64,000 nucleotides of DNA, from the NCBI GenBank assembly GCA_041396985.1, contig JAWKXO010000002.1, positions 383,501 to 447,500 on the forward strand, written 5' to 3'. Source of the DNA: Emcibacteraceae bacterium. GTDB lineage: Bacteria > Pseudomonadota > Alphaproteobacteria > Sphingomonadales > Emcibacteraceae. A program made the translations under genes and the position numbers. Positions 25,365 through 35,443 of this stretch are shown here, piece after piece (the first letter of the stretch is position 1; each line of letters opens with the position of its first letter). The notes under the pieces were generated by a model. The model saw only the letters and a list, made by a program, of their open reading frames with translations. It had not been told where the DNA came from and did no database searches.

Positions 25365-27935
25365 ATGACTATGACACGCTATAACGCTGGTGCGACAGAG
25401 GCAAAATGGCAAAAAATATGGGCGGATAATAATACTTTTGTCGTAAGTGAGGATTATTCGAAACCAAAATACTATGTGCTGGAAATGTTTCCATACCCTT
25501 CTGGCCGCATTCACATGGGGCATGTCAGAAATTATACACAAGGGGATGTTGTCGCCCGGTATAAAAGAGCAAAAGGGTTTAATGTCCTTCACCCAATGGG
25601 ATGGGATGCGTTTGGTATGCCGGCTGAAAATGCAGCCATGCAACATAACGTGCATCCGGCAAAATGGACCTACGAAAATATCGATCATATGAAAAACCAG
25701 TTAAAATCTATTGGTTTTTCATTTGACTGGACCCGTGAACTGGCAACCTGTGACCCGGAATATTATGGTAAGGAACAGGCCATGTTCATTGACTTTCTTG
25801 AAGCTGGTCTTGTGTACCGTAAGGAAAGCTGGGTTAACTGGGACCCAGTGGATAATACGGTACTTGCCAATGAGCAGGTTATTGACGGTAAAGGCTGGCG
25901 AAGTGGTGCGGTCGTAGAGCGAAAAAAACTAAATCAGTGGTTTTTAAAAATTACCGCAGTCGCCGATGATCTTGATGAAACACTTGATATACTTGACCGC
26001 TGGCCGGAAAAAGTCAGAACCATGCAAAAAAACTGGATTGGAAAATCCAGAGGAATGCATTTGACCTTTAGCGCATCAGTTGGGGAAGAGAGCATTACCG
26101 TTTATACGACCCGCCCGGACACGATTTTCGGGGCGTCTTTTATTGCCATTGCTGCCGATCATCCGATTGCCTCGAACTATGCAGAAAAAGATCAGGGGTT
26201 AAAATCCTTTATTGAGGAATGCCGCAAACTGGGCACAAGTGAAGAGGCGCTTGAAAAGGCTGAGAAAAAAGGGTTTAAACTTAACCTGACCATGAAACAT
26301 CCTTTTGTGGATGGGTGCGAACTTCCTGTCTATGTGGCTAATTTTGTCCTGATGGAGTATGGCACTGGCGCTGTTTTCGGGTGCCCTGCCCATGATCAGC
26401 GGGATCTGGATTTTGCCAGAAAATATAATTTAAATGTAAAAGCTGTTGTTATCCCAAAAGGCGAAGACCCGGCGACATTCAAAGTTGATAATATTGCCTA
26501 TACGGATCCAGGCATCATTGGAAATTCAGAATTTCTAAATGGATTATCGGTGGAGGATGCCAAATCAAAAGTTATAGAGCTTGCCGAGAAAGGCGGGTTC
26601 GGCGAAGCGACAATAAATTATCGCCTGCGTGATTGGGGTGTCAGCCGCCAACGGTATTGGGGTGCGCCGATCCCGATGATTTATTGCGCTGATTGTGGGG
26701 TGGTACCTGTCCCCAAATCTGATCTGCCTGTCGTGCTGCCGGATGATATCACCTTTGATAAGCCGGGTAATCCGCTGGACCATCACCCGACCTGGAAACA
26801 TGTTAATTGTCCAAAATGCGGAAAAGCGGCAGAGCGCGAAACCGATACTTTTGATACTTTTATAGACAGTTCCTGGTATTTTGCCCGATTTGCGTCACCG
26901 CATTCTGAAAGTCCGTTTGACAGAAAAGCAGCGGATTACTGGTTGCCGGTGGACCAGTATGTAGGTGGGATTGAACATGCTATCCTGCATCTGCTTTATT
27001 CGCGTTTTTTCAGCCGGGCCATGAAAGAAATCGGCCTTTGTGATGTAAAAGAACCGTTTGACGGATTGTTTACGCAAGGAATGGTTTGCCATGAAACGTA
27101 TCAGGATAGTAAAGGCAACTGGATTTTACCTGAAGAGCTGGAAAAACAGAGTGATGGCAGCTTCATTCACAAAAAAACAGGTGAAAAAGTCACTGCCGGC
27201 CGATCAGTGAAAATGTCCAAATCAAAAAAGAATGTGGTTGATCCGACAGATATCATTGATACATACGGAGCGGACACAGCGCGCTGGTTTATGCTTTCAG
27301 ACAGTCCGCCTGAGCGTGACCTGGAATGGACAGAAGAAGGAGTCGAAGGTGCCTGGCGCTTTACCCAAAGGCTCTGGCGAACTGTTACAGAAAACATAGA
27401 TCTGTCAGCAAAAGAATTAATTGAGCCGTCTGATTTTAGTCGACAGGCTCAGGATTTAAGACGCATGACACATTTATCCATTTTTCAAATTGGCAAGGAT
27501 ATTGAAGATTTCCATTTTAATAGCGCTGTTGCGCAAGCTTATAAATTTACCAATGCCATTGCAACCTTTAAATCAGATGGTAGTGAAGGCGATAATTTTG
27601 CTTTAAATGAAGCTATTAAAACAATTATCTTACTGACCGCACCAATGATGCCGCATCTTGCTGAGGAAATGTGGTCAAAAATTGGTGGGGAAGGTCTGGT
27701 TTCCGACGCGTCCTGGCCGGTTGCAAGACCCGAACAGATGCAGGAAACGACCGTCACTGTCGTTGTTCAGGTTCAGGGCAAGCTTAAAGATAAACTGGAT
27801 GTTGAAAAAGATATGGATAAAAAAGCCTTGGAGGAACTGGCCCTGTCATCTGAGAAGGTTCAAAATTCAATCGCCGGAAAAGAGATCAGGAAGATTATTG
27901 TGGTTCCAAACAAAATTGTTAATATTGTTATATAG
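25365..27935 (+). CDS. leuS: Leucyl-tRNA synthetase
   Basis: LeuRS charges tRNA-Leu. From ATG 25365 ([19 protein letters not shown]) the product is 856 residues, normal for bacteria. An in-frame ATG at 25308 would add 19 residues without family resemblance, and neither start has a strong ribosome binding site. Class-I motifs: HIGH-type [17 protein letters not shown] (~45) and [12 protein letters not shown] (~622). The CP1 editing domain (~235-430) includes [13 protein letters not shown] zinc-like CADCGVVP...[11 protein letters not shown] segment is present, and the C-terminal domain ends in [14 protein letters not shown]. Next to DUF3576 and lptE. Confidence 0.96.
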   Translation: MTMTRYNAGATEAKWQKIWADNNTFVVSEDYSKPKYYVLEMFPYPSGRIHMGHVRNYTQGDVVARYKRAKGFNVLHPMGWDAFGMPAENAAMQHNVHPAKWTYENIDHMKNQLKSIGFSFDWTRELATCDPEYYGKEQAMFIDFLEAGLVYRKESWVNWDPVDNTVLANEQVIDGKGWRSGAVVERKKLNQWFLKITAVADDLDETLDILDRWPEKVRTMQKNWIGKSRGMHLTFSASVGEESITVYTTRPDTIFGASFIAIAADHPIASNYAEKDQGLKSFIEECRKLGTSEEALEKAEKKGFKLNLTMKHPFVDGCELPVYVANFVLMEYGTGAVFGCPAHDQRDLDFARKYNLNVKAVVIPKGEDPATFKVDNIAYTDPGIIGNSEFLNGLSVEDAKSKVIELAEKGGFGEATINYRLRDWGVSRQRYWGAPIPMIYCADCGVVPVPKSDLPVVLPDDITFDKPGNPLDHHPTWKHVNCPKCGKAAERETDTFDTFIDSSWYFARFASPHSESPFDRKAADYWLPVDQYVGGIEHAILHLLYSRFFSRAMKEIGLCDVKEPFDGLFTQGMVCHETYQDSKGNWILPEELEKQSDGSFIHKKTGEKVTAGRSVKMSKSKKNVVDPTDIIDTYGADTARWFMLSDSPPERDLEWTEEGVEGAWRFTQRLWRTVTENIDLSAKELIEPSDFSRQAQDLRRMTHLSIFQIGKDIEDFHFNSAVAQAYKFTNAIATFKSDGSEGDNFALNEAIKTIILLTAPMMPHLAEEMWSKIGGEGLVSDASWPVARPEQMQETTVTVVVQVQGKLKDKLDVEKDMDKKALEELALSSEKVQNSIAGKEIRKIIVVPNKIVNIVI

Positions 27936-27953
27936 GTCATAAAAAGGCGCTTC

Positions 27954-28505
27954 ATGATTCATTGGCTAAAACCATCCGTTAGAGTTTTTGGCATACTTAG
28001 TCTGCTATTCATATCGGCGTGTGGATTTAAACCTATGTATGGTCAGAATTCAGAAAGCGGTGCCGGTCTGGCACAGGTCATGGCCAATATTAAAATAGAT
28101 CAGATTCGTAATGAGTCCGGTCGTCAGGAACGACTTTCCCAGCTTCTTCAAAACAATCTTAATGAACGGATTTCACCACTATCTTCAGATGGCTCAGCAA
28201 CCGGCTACATTTTAAAAGCGGGTTATAATCTGCAGGAAGCAGGCTATGGTATCCGTGAAGATGAAACGGTGACCCTGCAAAACCTTAAACTGACTGTTGA
28301 CTTTGCCCTGGTTGATGTGGATACGGATCAATCCATTATGGATGGCACTGCCCGGGCCATTGTGACCTATGACCTTGTCAGATCTGATTATTCAAACAAA
28401 ATCGCCCGCGAAACGTCATTGGAACGCTTATCAGAAGAAGTCGCCAATCAGATCATCACACGGATAGGAACTTACCTGAATGAAAACCCGCGTGAGGCAA
28501 GGTAA
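27954..28505 (+). CDS. lptE: LPS assembly lipoprotein LptE
   Basis: The 183-residue protein has a signal peptide and lipobox ISACGFKPMYG (Cys ~23), the GFKPMYG start being typical of alphaproteobacterial LptE. The mature domain contains IRNESGRQERLSQLLQNNLNE, YILKAGYNLQEAGYGIREDE and a Thr/Val-rich strand region ending in an amphipathic helix. LptE plugs the LptD barrel and supports lipopolysaccharide transport to the outer membrane. Its TAA overlaps the holA ATG (TAATG at 28503-28507), showing tight coupling. Order leuS-lptE-holA is widely conserved. Confidence 0.92.
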   Translation: MIHWLKPSVRVFGILSLLFISACGFKPMYGQNSESGAGLAQVMANIKIDQIRNESGRQERLSQLLQNNLNERISPLSSDGSATGYILKAGYNLQEAGYGIREDETVTLQNLKLTVDFALVDVDTDQSIMDGTARAIVTYDLVRSDYSNKIARETSLERLSEEVANQIITRIGTYLNENPREAR

Positions 28506-29539
28506 TGAAACTTACCTACCGCGACATAGATGCACAGGTAAAAAAACTTTCCCCTGAATATCTGGCTGTACTTGTCTATGGCCCGGATGAGGGACTGGTA
28601 CGTGAGAGGGCTACTTTGATCGCAAAACAGGTGGTTGCCGACTTGCAGGATCCTTTTCTGGTTGCCAATATTGATCCGGACAATCTTAAAAACGATCCGG
28701 GAATTTTGGCTGACGAGGCGGCGGCTATTTCTATGATGGGGGGACGTCGGGTGATCAGGGTCGAGGGCGCCGCTGAAAATGCAACGAAGGCCGCTGAAAA
28801 TTTTCTTGCAAATCCATTGGGCGATGGTCTGATCGTGATTTCGGCGGGCAATCTTCGACCGACTTCAGGGCTGCGTAAACTGTTTGAAAAGGCCAAGAAC
28901 GCAGCAGCACTCCCCTGTTATGAAGATAATCAGGCGACTATTGATGCCTTAATCCATGAAGTGATGCGGGAAAATAGTCTCACCATTACTGCTGATGCCG
29001 CCGCATTTTTACAAATGAATTTGGGGAATGACAGGCTTGTATCCCGTAGTGAGCTGAATAAACTTGCTCTTTATATGGGGCCAATTGGAAAACGCAGCAG
29101 CGATCAGGTCACTTTTGATGATGTTGTGGCCTGTGTCGGCGATAGCGGGGCGCTCACTATTGATACCATCACCAGTGCCACCATAAGCGGCGACCTCCGC
29201 ACCCTTGATGACAGCCTGTTTAAAGCGTTTAATCGCGGCGAAAGTCCCATATCGGTTCTTCGTTCACTGCTTCGTAAAATTCAACGCATGCACCTGGCCC
29301 GTGGTTATATGGATCAGGGAATGTCAGCGGACCAGGCCATGGGAAAGCTTATCCCGCGTGTTTTTGCCATGGAAGCTCAGCGTTTTAAAGCCGATCTTTC
29401 TAAATGGACAACCACAAGACTGGCCAGTGCAATGGCCATAACCTCGGAAGCGGAAGCTGCCTGTAAAACGACAGGTAAGCCGGTTGAAGCCATCTGTGCC
29501 CGTGCCTGCCTGCGTATCGCAAATGCAGCAAGAAGGTGA
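28505..29539 (+). CDS. holA: DNA polymerase III subunit delta
   Basis: HolA is the clamp-loader subunit that opens the beta clamp. The 344-residue protein has the N-terminal VLVYGPDEGLVRERATLI region, ending domain I with LIVISAGNLRPTSGLRKLFE. The C-terminal helical collar includes SGDLRTLDDSLFKAFNRGESPISVLRSLLRKIQ (in parts) and RMHLARGYMDQGMSADQAM. Length and order are typical for alphaproteobacteria. It overlaps lptE by 1 bp. A 21-bp gap separates it from the convergent Lrp gene. Confidence 0.93.
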   Translation: MKLTYRDIDAQVKKLSPEYLAVLVYGPDEGLVRERATLIAKQVVADLQDPFLVANIDPDNLKNDPGILADEAAAISMMGGRRVIRVEGAAENATKAAENFLANPLGDGLIVISAGNLRPTSGLRKLFEKAKNAAALPCYEDNQATIDALIHEVMRENSLTITADAAAFLQMNLGNDRLVSRSELNKLALYMGPIGKRSSDQVTFDDVVACVGDSGALTIDTITSATISGDLRTLDDSLFKAFNRGESPISVLRSLLRKIQRMHLARGYMDQGMSADQAMGKLIPRVFAMEAQRFKADLSKWTTTRLASAMAITSEAEAACKTTGKPVEAICARACLRIANAARR

Positions 29540-29560
29540 GACATTCTTTTTTTAATTGCG

Positions 29561-29986
29561 TTAAACCTCATATTTCCGGGACAGGATGATCGAGGTAGTG
29601 GTTTTTTCCATACCGGTAAGAATGCCAATATTATCAATAGTTGCATCAAGCTCTTCGGTGGTCTGTGCCCGAACCGTGGCAATAAGATCATAAATACCGC
29701 TGACAGTATAGATGGATACGACCCCGGGCATTTTTTTCAGTGCCTGAACTATGGCGGTTGCATATTTTGGCTGAAAGGTCATCATCACCTGAGCAGAAAT
29801 CAGCCGCTGGCTGTAAGCCTCATTAAGACGGATCGTATATCCTGCAATTATACCGCGATCTTCAAGTCGTCTGATCCTATCCTGAACTGTGCTTCTGGAG
29901 AGACCAAGAAGACGGGCCAATGTCGTTGTTGATGCCCGACTGTTTTCACTGAGCAGATTAAGCAATTGTTTGTCTTTATCGTCCAT
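29561..29986 (-). CDS. Lrp/AsnC family transcriptional regulator
   Basis: The 141-residue protein has an N-terminal winged HTH (LARLLGLSRSTVQDRIRRLE, ~residues 20-40) and a C-terminal RAM ligand-binding domain (QVMMTFQPKYATAIVQALKKMPGVVS, then GIYDLIATVRAQTTEELD). Lrp/AsnC proteins bind amino acids and often regulate adjacent divergent genes. The divergent gene here is a saccharopine/lysine dehydrogenase-like enzyme followed by an amino-acid symporter, so this is probably their regulator. The 149-bp intergenic region has a GAAAAATTTTC palindrome at 30018-30028. Confidence 0.9.
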   Translation of the reverse strand: MDDKDKQLLNLLSENSRASTTTLARLLGLSRSTVQDRIRRLEDRGIIAGYTIRLNEAYSQRLISAQVMMTFQPKYATAIVQALKKMPGVVSIYTVSGIYDLIATVRAQTTEELDATIDNIGILTGMEKTTTSIILSRKYEV

Positions 29987-30017
29987 CTGGAACCCTTTTG
30001 AATTTTATCGTCATTTT

Positions 30018-30028
30018 GAAAAATTTTC
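30018..30028. promoter_or_regulatory. Possible Lrp-type site in the divergent intergenic region
   Basis: GAAAAATTTTC is symmetric about its central base and lies 32 bp from the Lrp start and 108 bp from the dehydrogenase start. CGTCA flanks it on both sides (~30009 and ~30029) as a direct repeat. AT-rich dyads are common in Lrp sites; the assignment is position-based inference. Confidence 0.3.
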
Positions 30029-30135
30029 CGTCATAATGTCAATAAATAACATACAATTCGACGAAATGTACCCTTCATTATGTTAATATTACTCTATATG
30101 GTGTTGGCATCAATAGTTTTTTATAGGATGTTTAA

Positions 30136-31209
30136 ATGAAAAAAATACTTCTTATGGGCGCTGGTAAAATAGGTGAAATGATTACTGAAATGCTGGCCGG
30201 TAGTGGTGATTATCATGTCACTGTCGCGGATATCAATGATGCGGCCCTTGCTAAAATGCCAGCATATGACAATGTCAGAACCATTCATCTTGATGTAAAG
30301 GATCAATCGGCTCTGGATAAGGAAATGGCCGGAAAATTTGCTGTCCTTTCAGCGGCCCCTTATCAGATAACCAAATTTATCGCAGAAGCCGCGGTGAGAA
30401 ACAACGTTCATTATTTTGATCTGACGGAAGATGTTGCCTGCACGCGCATCGTAAAGGAACTGGCAAAAAAAGCGGATGTTGCCCTTATCCCGCAGTGTGG
30501 TCTGGCACCCGGGTATATTTCAATTGTTGCTTATGACATTGCCAAAAAATTTGAACGCTTACAAAACGTTCATCTTCGTGTTGGTGCACTTCCAAAAATT
30601 CCGTCAAATGCTCTAAAATATAATCTGACCTGGTCGACTGATGGGCTTATTAATGAATATTGTCAGCCATGTGAAGCGGTGATAAATGGACGTCTGGTTG
30701 AAACACCGCCGCTTGAAGAGTTGGAAAATTTCTCAATAGATGGTATTGACTATGAAGCCTTCAATACATCCGGTGGCCTAGGCACTCTCTGTGAAACGCT
30801 GGAAGGAAAGGTCCAAAACCTGAACTACCGGACAGCCCGCTATCCGGGGCACCGTGATATTCTTAAACTCCTCCTGCAGGATCTCCGACTTAATGAACGG
30901 CAGGATGTGATAAAGGATATTTTTGAATATGCACTGCCTTTTACCTATCAGGATGTTGTTCTTATTTATGTGACTGTGACCGGAGATGTGGATGGCCGTT
31001 TCGTTCAGGACTCATATGCGCATAAAGTTTATAATCAGGAAATTGGCGGAAAAATGTGGTCTGCTATTCAGGTGACAACTTCTGCAGGGATATGCGCTAT
31101 GGTTGATCTTCTGGCGCAGGGAAAATTGCCAAACAAAGGATTTGTCAAACAGGAAGATGTTGATTTCAATGACTTCATAACCAACCGTTTCGGAAAATAT
31201 TACGCTTAA
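30136..31209 (+). CDS. Saccharopine dehydrogenase family protein (lysine dehydrogenase-like)
   Basis: The 357-residue protein has an N-terminal Rossmann fold (LLMGAGKIGEMITEMLAG, with acidic VTVADIN ending strand 2) and the family motif AAPYQITKFIAEAAVRNNVHYFD (~75-97). CGLAPGYISIVAYDIAKK (~125) follows, with a C-terminal catalytic domain containing WSTDGLINEYCQPCEAVING and TARYPGHRDIL. Relatives include lysine 6-dehydrogenase and other amino-acid oxidoreductases; the short length argues against bifunctional saccharopine enzymes. Substrate is unproven. Adjacent Lrp regulator and NSS symporter suggest amino-acid catabolism. Confidence 0.85.
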   Translation: MKKILLMGAGKIGEMITEMLAGSGDYHVTVADINDAALAKMPAYDNVRTIHLDVKDQSALDKEMAGKFAVLSAAPYQITKFIAEAAVRNNVHYFDLTEDVACTRIVKELAKKADVALIPQCGLAPGYISIVAYDIAKKFERLQNVHLRVGALPKIPSNALKYNLTWSTDGLINEYCQPCEAVINGRLVETPPLEELENFSIDGIDYEAFNTSGGLGTLCETLEGKVQNLNYRTARYPGHRDILKLLLQDLRLNERQDVIKDIFEYALPFTYQDVVLIYVTVTGDVDGRFVQDSYAHKVYNQEIGGKMWSAIQVTTSAGICAMVDLLAQGKLPNKGFVKQEDVDFNDFITNRFGKYYA

Positions 31210-31233
31210 ATATTTAATCATGCCTTAAACTTA

Positions 31234-31268
31234 GCCGCGCTCTCTTGGGGGGGTGCGGCATTATTTTA
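31234..31268 (+). terminator. Probable terminator after the dehydrogenase gene
   Basis: GCCGCGC (31234-31240) pairs with GTGCGGC (31253-31259), with one G-U pair, around a G-rich loop, followed by ATTATTTT. It lies 25 bp after the stop and about 67 bp before the symporter ATG. The symporter may therefore have its own promoter. Confidence 0.6.
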
Positions 31269-31334
31269 TGGACGCAAAAAATACTTATGCTAATTTATGA
31301 TGATCAAAAAAAATAAATATCGGGAGTTTTTCAA

Positions 31335-32717
31335 GTGACACATGTAACACAGGAAAAATGGTCGTCAGGAATGGCATTCCTTCTTGCGGCGATCGGAAGT
31401 GCCGTTGGCCTTGGTAATATTTACCGCTTCCCTTATGTGGTTGGTCAGAATGGTGGTGGTGCCTTTGTCCTGCTTTATCTTGGTGTCGTGTTGTTTTTTG
31501 GCATTCCGCTTATTATGACAGAACTGACCATTGGACGGCGTAAGCAGTTACCACCGATAGCTGCGTATGGTGCCCTTGCAGAAGGAATGAAAAGCAGGCC
31601 ATTCTGGAAATTTATTGGCTTTACCAATATTATGACACCGATCGGAATTCTCGGGTTTTATTTTGTAATTGCCGGCTGGACCCTGAATTATGTTTACAGC
31701 ATGATAACCGGGCAGCTGAGCAATCTTGTTGACGGGCAAACACAGACCGTTTTTGCAGACATGATGAATAGCCCGGGAACCCTTATTTTCTGGATGACAC
31801 TTGCCGTACTTATTACGGCATTTATTATTTCACGTGGCATTAAGGCAGGGCTTGAAAAAGCAGTTAATGTATTAATGCCGATGCTTTTTCTTATCCTGGT
31901 TTTACTGGTCATTTATTCGCTTTTTAACGGTGGTGTTGTAGAAACCTTTAAATTTATGTTCTACCCCGATTTTTCAAAAATAACCGGTGAAACTGTGCTT
32001 GAAGCCACGGGTCAGGCTTTCTTTTCACTTTCTTTGGGTAGCGCGACAATGATGGTATATGGATCCTACCTTCCAAAAAACGAATCTATTCCTAAGCTTG
32101 CCTGCGGTGTTGCATTTGCGGATACGTTTGTTGCCCTGGTTGCCGGATTTGCCGTTTTTCCAATTATCTTTACCAACGGACTTGATCTGGATTCCGGTCC
32201 TAACCTTGTGTTTGTAACGCTGCCGGTGATTTTCGATCAGATGCCGTTTGGGCAGATTTTTGGTATTCTTTTCTTTATGCTTCTGGCTTTTGCCGCCATT
32301 ACATCGACTATTTCATTGTTTGAACCAACGGTTTCCACGCTTGAGGAAAAAGGGATCTGCTCCCGCCCTGTGGCTTCACTGTTTGCCGGAATAGGTCTCT
32401 GGTGTCTGGCCGGACTGTCGGCCCTTTCCATGAACGTACTTTCTGAAGTCCGCTTACTTACCTTTACCGAGACGGTTGCAGGCAAGAATATTATGGATCT
32501 TCTGGAATATATGTCGGCCAATGCCATGATGCTGTTTAATACCCTTTTTGCCGGAATATTTATAGGATGGATGATGAACAGGAAAGATGTACTCGAAGAA
32601 ATCGGACTGGGCGACAGCCTGCTTTTTAAATTCTGGCGATCCATTATCCGGTTTGTTGTGCCGGTTGTCGTCGGCTATCTGATTTATGCATTCTTTTCCG
32701 GTAAGTTGAGCAGCTAG
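31335..32717 (+). CDS. Sodium:neurotransmitter symporter family amino-acid transporter
   Basis: This 460-residue NSS (SLC6-type) protein has about 11-12 membrane helices. The first helix carries the hallmark GSAVGLGNIYRFPYVVGQNG, with unwound Na+/substrate-binding residues, and EKWSSGMAFLLAAIGS precedes it. LSLGSATMMVYGSY in TM6 and LAAITSTISLFEP (AFAAITSTISLFEP) in TM8 are further landmarks. It should import an amino acid with Na+. Candidates are the substrate of the upstream dehydrogenase or histidine for the hut genes. No HutC-type box is visible in front of it. It ends 15 bp from convergent hutI. Confidence 0.93.
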   Translation: MTHVTQEKWSSGMAFLLAAIGSAVGLGNIYRFPYVVGQNGGGAFVLLYLGVVLFFGIPLIMTELTIGRRKQLPPIAAYGALAEGMKSRPFWKFIGFTNIMTPIGILGFYFVIAGWTLNYVYSMITGQLSNLVDGQTQTVFADMMNSPGTLIFWMTLAVLITAFIISRGIKAGLEKAVNVLMPMLFLILVLLVIYSLFNGGVVETFKFMFYPDFSKITGETVLEATGQAFFSLSLGSATMMVYGSYLPKNESIPKLACGVAFADTFVALVAGFAVFPIIFTNGLDLDSGPNLVFVTLPVIFDQMPFGQIFGILFFMLLAFAAITSTISLFEPTVSTLEEKGICSRPVASLFAGIGLWCLAGLSALSMNVLSEVRLLTFTETVAGKNIMDLLEYMSANAMMLFNTLFAGIFIGWMMNRKDVLEEIGLGDSLLFKFWRSIIRFVVPVVVGYLIYAFFSGKLSS

Positions 32718-32732
32718 GGCTTTAAATTTCTG

Positions 32733-33950
32733 TCAAATATTGTGATAAACCACATTGCCGTTTTTTATGACCGATAAAACGGGAGAACCACCAACCTGAT
32801 AGGCGAGCTCGGCCGGTTGACTGATATCCCAGAGCACCATATCAGCTTTAAGCCCTTCTTTTAGCTGACCACGATCACAAAGTCCCAAGGCTTTGGCCGC
32901 GTTTCTTGTCACGCCGGCCAGGGCCTCTTCCGGGGTAAGCCCAAAAATAGTTGATGCCATATTGATCATGAGTTTTAATGAAAGAACAGGGGATGAACCG
33001 GGGTTGCTGTCGGTGGCAACAGCCATAGGGATATTGCGTTTGCGCATTGAATTTACCGGCGGCAGTTTTGTATCCCTTAATGTATAATATGCACCGGGCA
33101 GTAGCACGGCAACGGTGCCGGATTTTTGCATCAAATCCATACTGCTTTCACTTAAATATTCAAGATGATCAGCGGAAAGGGCATTATAGCTAGCCGCCAG
33201 GCCGGCACCGGAAAGGTCTGATAGCTGCTCCGCATGAAGTTTTAAATTAAAACCATGTTTTTTTGCAGCACCAAATATCCGGTCCATTTCAGAATATGTA
33301 AAACCGATATTTTCCAGAAAGCCGTCAACGGCAATTGCCAGCTTTTCTTCGGCCACTTTTGGCAGCATGTCTTTGATGATTAGATCAATATAACCGTCTC
33401 GGTTATCACTATATTCAGGCGGCATGGCATGTGCGCCAAGAAAGGTGGCAACGACATCAGCATGGCTAATTTCATCCAGTTTTTTTGCTGCCCGGAGCAT
33501 TTTAAGTTCATTTTCAACATCCAGTCCGTATCCTGATTTGACTTCAATTGTTGTGACACCATCCTTTTCAAGATGCCGCAGACGTTTTAATGCATTTGAT
33601 ACCAACTCATCCTCTGTTGCTGCACGTGTTGCCATGACCGTCGATAGAATGCCACCACCGGCTTTTGCTATTTCTTCATAAGTAGCACCATTTAACCGCT
33701 TTTCAAATTCATCTATCCGGTTGCCGCCATAGATAAGATGGGTATGGCAATCAATTAAGCCGGGTGTCATATAAGCGCCTGAGCATTCTATTATTTCACC
33801 ATCGTAATGTGCCGGCATATCAACTTTATTGCCAACCCAGTTTATAATCCCGTCCTTTTCAACCAAAGCAGCATCAGTAATTAAACCATAAGACATTCCC
33901 GTTTCGCTCATAGTCAGCAGATTTACATCGGTCCAGATTGTATGGCTCAT
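32733..33950 (-). CDS. hutI: Imidazolonepropionase
   Basis: HutI hydrolyses 4-imidazolone-5-propionate to N-formimino-L-glutamate, the third step of histidine degradation. ATG 33950 (MSHTIWTDVNLLTMSE) gives 405 residues, the usual length; an upstream in-frame start at 33986 adds 12 unlike residues. Amidohydrolase motifs: DCHTHLIYGGNRIDEFEKRL (~70) with the metal-binding His pair, KAGGGILSTVMATR, LHAEQLSDLSGA (~245) and ATDSNPGSSP (~320). It is divergent from hutF across an 86-bp region containing a HutC-type box. Confidence 0.95.
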   Translation of the reverse strand: MSHTIWTDVNLLTMSETGMSYGLITDAALVEKDGIINWVGNKVDMPAHYDGEIIECSGAYMTPGLIDCHTHLIYGGNRIDEFEKRLNGATYEEIAKAGGGILSTVMATRAATEDELVSNALKRLRHLEKDGVTTIEVKSGYGLDVENELKMLRAAKKLDEISHADVVATFLGAHAMPPEYSDNRDGYIDLIIKDMLPKVAEEKLAIAVDGFLENIGFTYSEMDRIFGAAKKHGFNLKLHAEQLSDLSGAGLAASYNALSADHLEYLSESSMDLMQKSGTVAVLLPGAYYTLRDTKLPPVNSMRKRNIPMAVATDSNPGSSPVLSLKLMINMASTIFGLTPEEALAGVTRNAAKALGLCDRGQLKEGLKADMVLWDISQPAELAYQVGGSPVLSVIKNGNVVYHNI

Positions 33951-34002
33951 ATGATAGTCTTTTCGATTAAATTTGACAATTTTCATAATTCGAATAAATT
34001 AA

Positions 34003-34016
34003 GTTGTATAGACAAC
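34003..34016. promoter_or_regulatory. HutC-type operator between hutI and hutF
   Basis: GTTGTATAGACAAC is a near-perfect dyad closely resembling the CTTGTATATACAAG box in front of hutC. It sits in the shared divergent region, 20 bp before the hutF ATG and 52 bp from the hutI ATG, so one repressor dimer could cover both promoters. The HutC assignment rests on the resemblance and on known HutC boxes of the TGTATATACA type. Confidence 0.7.
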
Positions 34017-34036
34017 TATATCCAGAAAATTTTAAA

Positions 34037-35392
34037 ATGAAAAGAATTATATTCAATAAGGCATTATTACCCTCCGGATGGGTCCGAAATGTAGCTCTGG
34101 ACATTGATGAAAGGGGAATGATTTCAAACATTATCTCCGGCTACAGCGGGGAAGGAGAGTGCTATGCTGGTTATGCTATGCCGGGCCAGAATAATATTCA
34201 TAGTCATGCTTTTCAGCGGGCAATGGCGGGTCTTGCCGAATATACGTCTTCAACAAGTGACAGCTTCTGGACCTGGCGCGATATTATGTACCGTTTTGCC
34301 GCGCAGATTTCACCGGCAGATCTTGAGGTTATTGCCTCTCAGCTTTATCTGGAAATGTTGAAAGCGGGATATGTCAGTGTTTGTGAATTTCATTATCTGC
34401 ATCATAGTGGGGAGGGTAACCTTGCTATGTCCAATGCTATATTGAAAGCAGCTAAGAATGCAGGAATTGCCCTTACGCATTTGCCTGTTTTATATATGAC
34501 TTCCGGCTTTGGTGGAAAACCATTGACGGAAAGCCAATTAAGATTTGGACATGACGTGGAAAGTTATCTGGATTTGATGTCCACACTTCAAAAACTTTTG
34601 GAAAATGAACCTGACCAAAAACTTGGTATGGCATTTCATTCACTTAGAGCGGTCCCTGAAGAAGCCTTAAAAGAATGTTTGTTAAAATTAACAGTCTCAG
34701 GTCCAATCCATATTCATATTGCTGAACAAATGAGGGAAGTTAACGACTGTCTTTCCTGGTCAGGTCAACGGCCGATTGAATGGCTTTATGATCATGTGGA
34801 AGTTAATGAAAACTGGTGTCTGGTCCATGCGACACATTTGAACGATAATGAAATTACCATGATCGCAAGGTCAGGGGCCGTTGCCGGACTATGCCCGGCG
34901 ACAGAAGCAAATCTGGGTGACGGATTATTCCCTTTAAAAAAATATCTTGATCAAAATGGCCGGATCGCTATTGGCTCGGACAGTCATATATCTGTCAGTA
35001 TCAGCGAAGAGCTGCGCTGGCTAGAATATGGTCAAAGGCTTCAACATAACAGGCGTAATATCGCTGCGGATGAAGAAGAAAGCCATACAGGCTCAAACCT
35101 TTATCAAAAATGTCTGGCGGGCGGAGCTGTGGCCAGCGGGTTTGATAATGGGATCATCGCTGTTGGTAACCGGGCTGACCTGATTGTCCTTGATGAATAC
35201 TCTCCCATACTTATTGGATCACCCGACAAAGCAATTATTGACCGCTTTATATTTAATGGTAATCAAAACCCGGTAAGGCACGTCATGGTGGCCGGAAAAT
35301 GGGTGGTCAGGGATTATAAGCATGCTCGGGAAGATGAAATTTTCCATGAATTTGCTGCCACTATGGGCAGGTTGAAGAAAATACTTGACTAG
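34037..35392 (+). CDS. hutF: Formimidoylglutamate deiminase
   Basis: HutF deiminates N-formimino-L-glutamate to N-formyl-L-glutamate and ammonia, the branch that requires HutG. ATG 34037 (MKRIIFNKALLPSGW) gives 451 residues. The metal-site motif GQNNIHSHAFQRAMAG (~55), CEFHYLHHS, SGPIHIHIAEQMREV (~235), LVHATHLNDNE (~265) and IGSDSHISVSI (~318) define an amidohydrolase of the HutF group. Its stop directly abuts the hutC-proximal operator at 35393. It probably forms one regulated locus with hutC, hutU, hutH and hutG. Confidence 0.93.
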   Translation: MKRIIFNKALLPSGWVRNVALDIDERGMISNIISGYSGEGECYAGYAMPGQNNIHSHAFQRAMAGLAEYTSSTSDSFWTWRDIMYRFAAQISPADLEVIASQLYLEMLKAGYVSVCEFHYLHHSGEGNLAMSNAILKAAKNAGIALTHLPVLYMTSGFGGKPLTESQLRFGHDVESYLDLMSTLQKLLENEPDQKLGMAFHSLRAVPEEALKECLLKLTVSGPIHIHIAEQMREVNDCLSWSGQRPIEWLYDHVEVNENWCLVHATHLNDNEITMIARSGAVAGLCPATEANLGDGLFPLKKYLDQNGRIAIGSDSHISVSISEELRWLEYGQRLQHNRRNIAADEEESHTGSNLYQKCLAGGAVASGFDNGIIAVGNRADLIVLDEYSPILIGSPDKAIIDRFIFNGNQNPVRHVMVAGKWVVRDYKHAREDEIFHEFAATMGRLKKILD

Positions 35393-35406
35393 CTTGTATA
35401 TACAAG
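35393..35406. promoter_or_regulatory. HutC operator upstream of hutC
   Basis: CTTGTATATACAAG is a perfect 14-bp palindrome beginning at the base after the hutF stop and ending 37 bp before the hutC ATG. It is the best of three related sites and implies autoregulation. Confidence 0.8.
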
Positions 35407-35443
35407 TAAATAATAAAGCGTTTAATATTTGAAGGAACTGACA

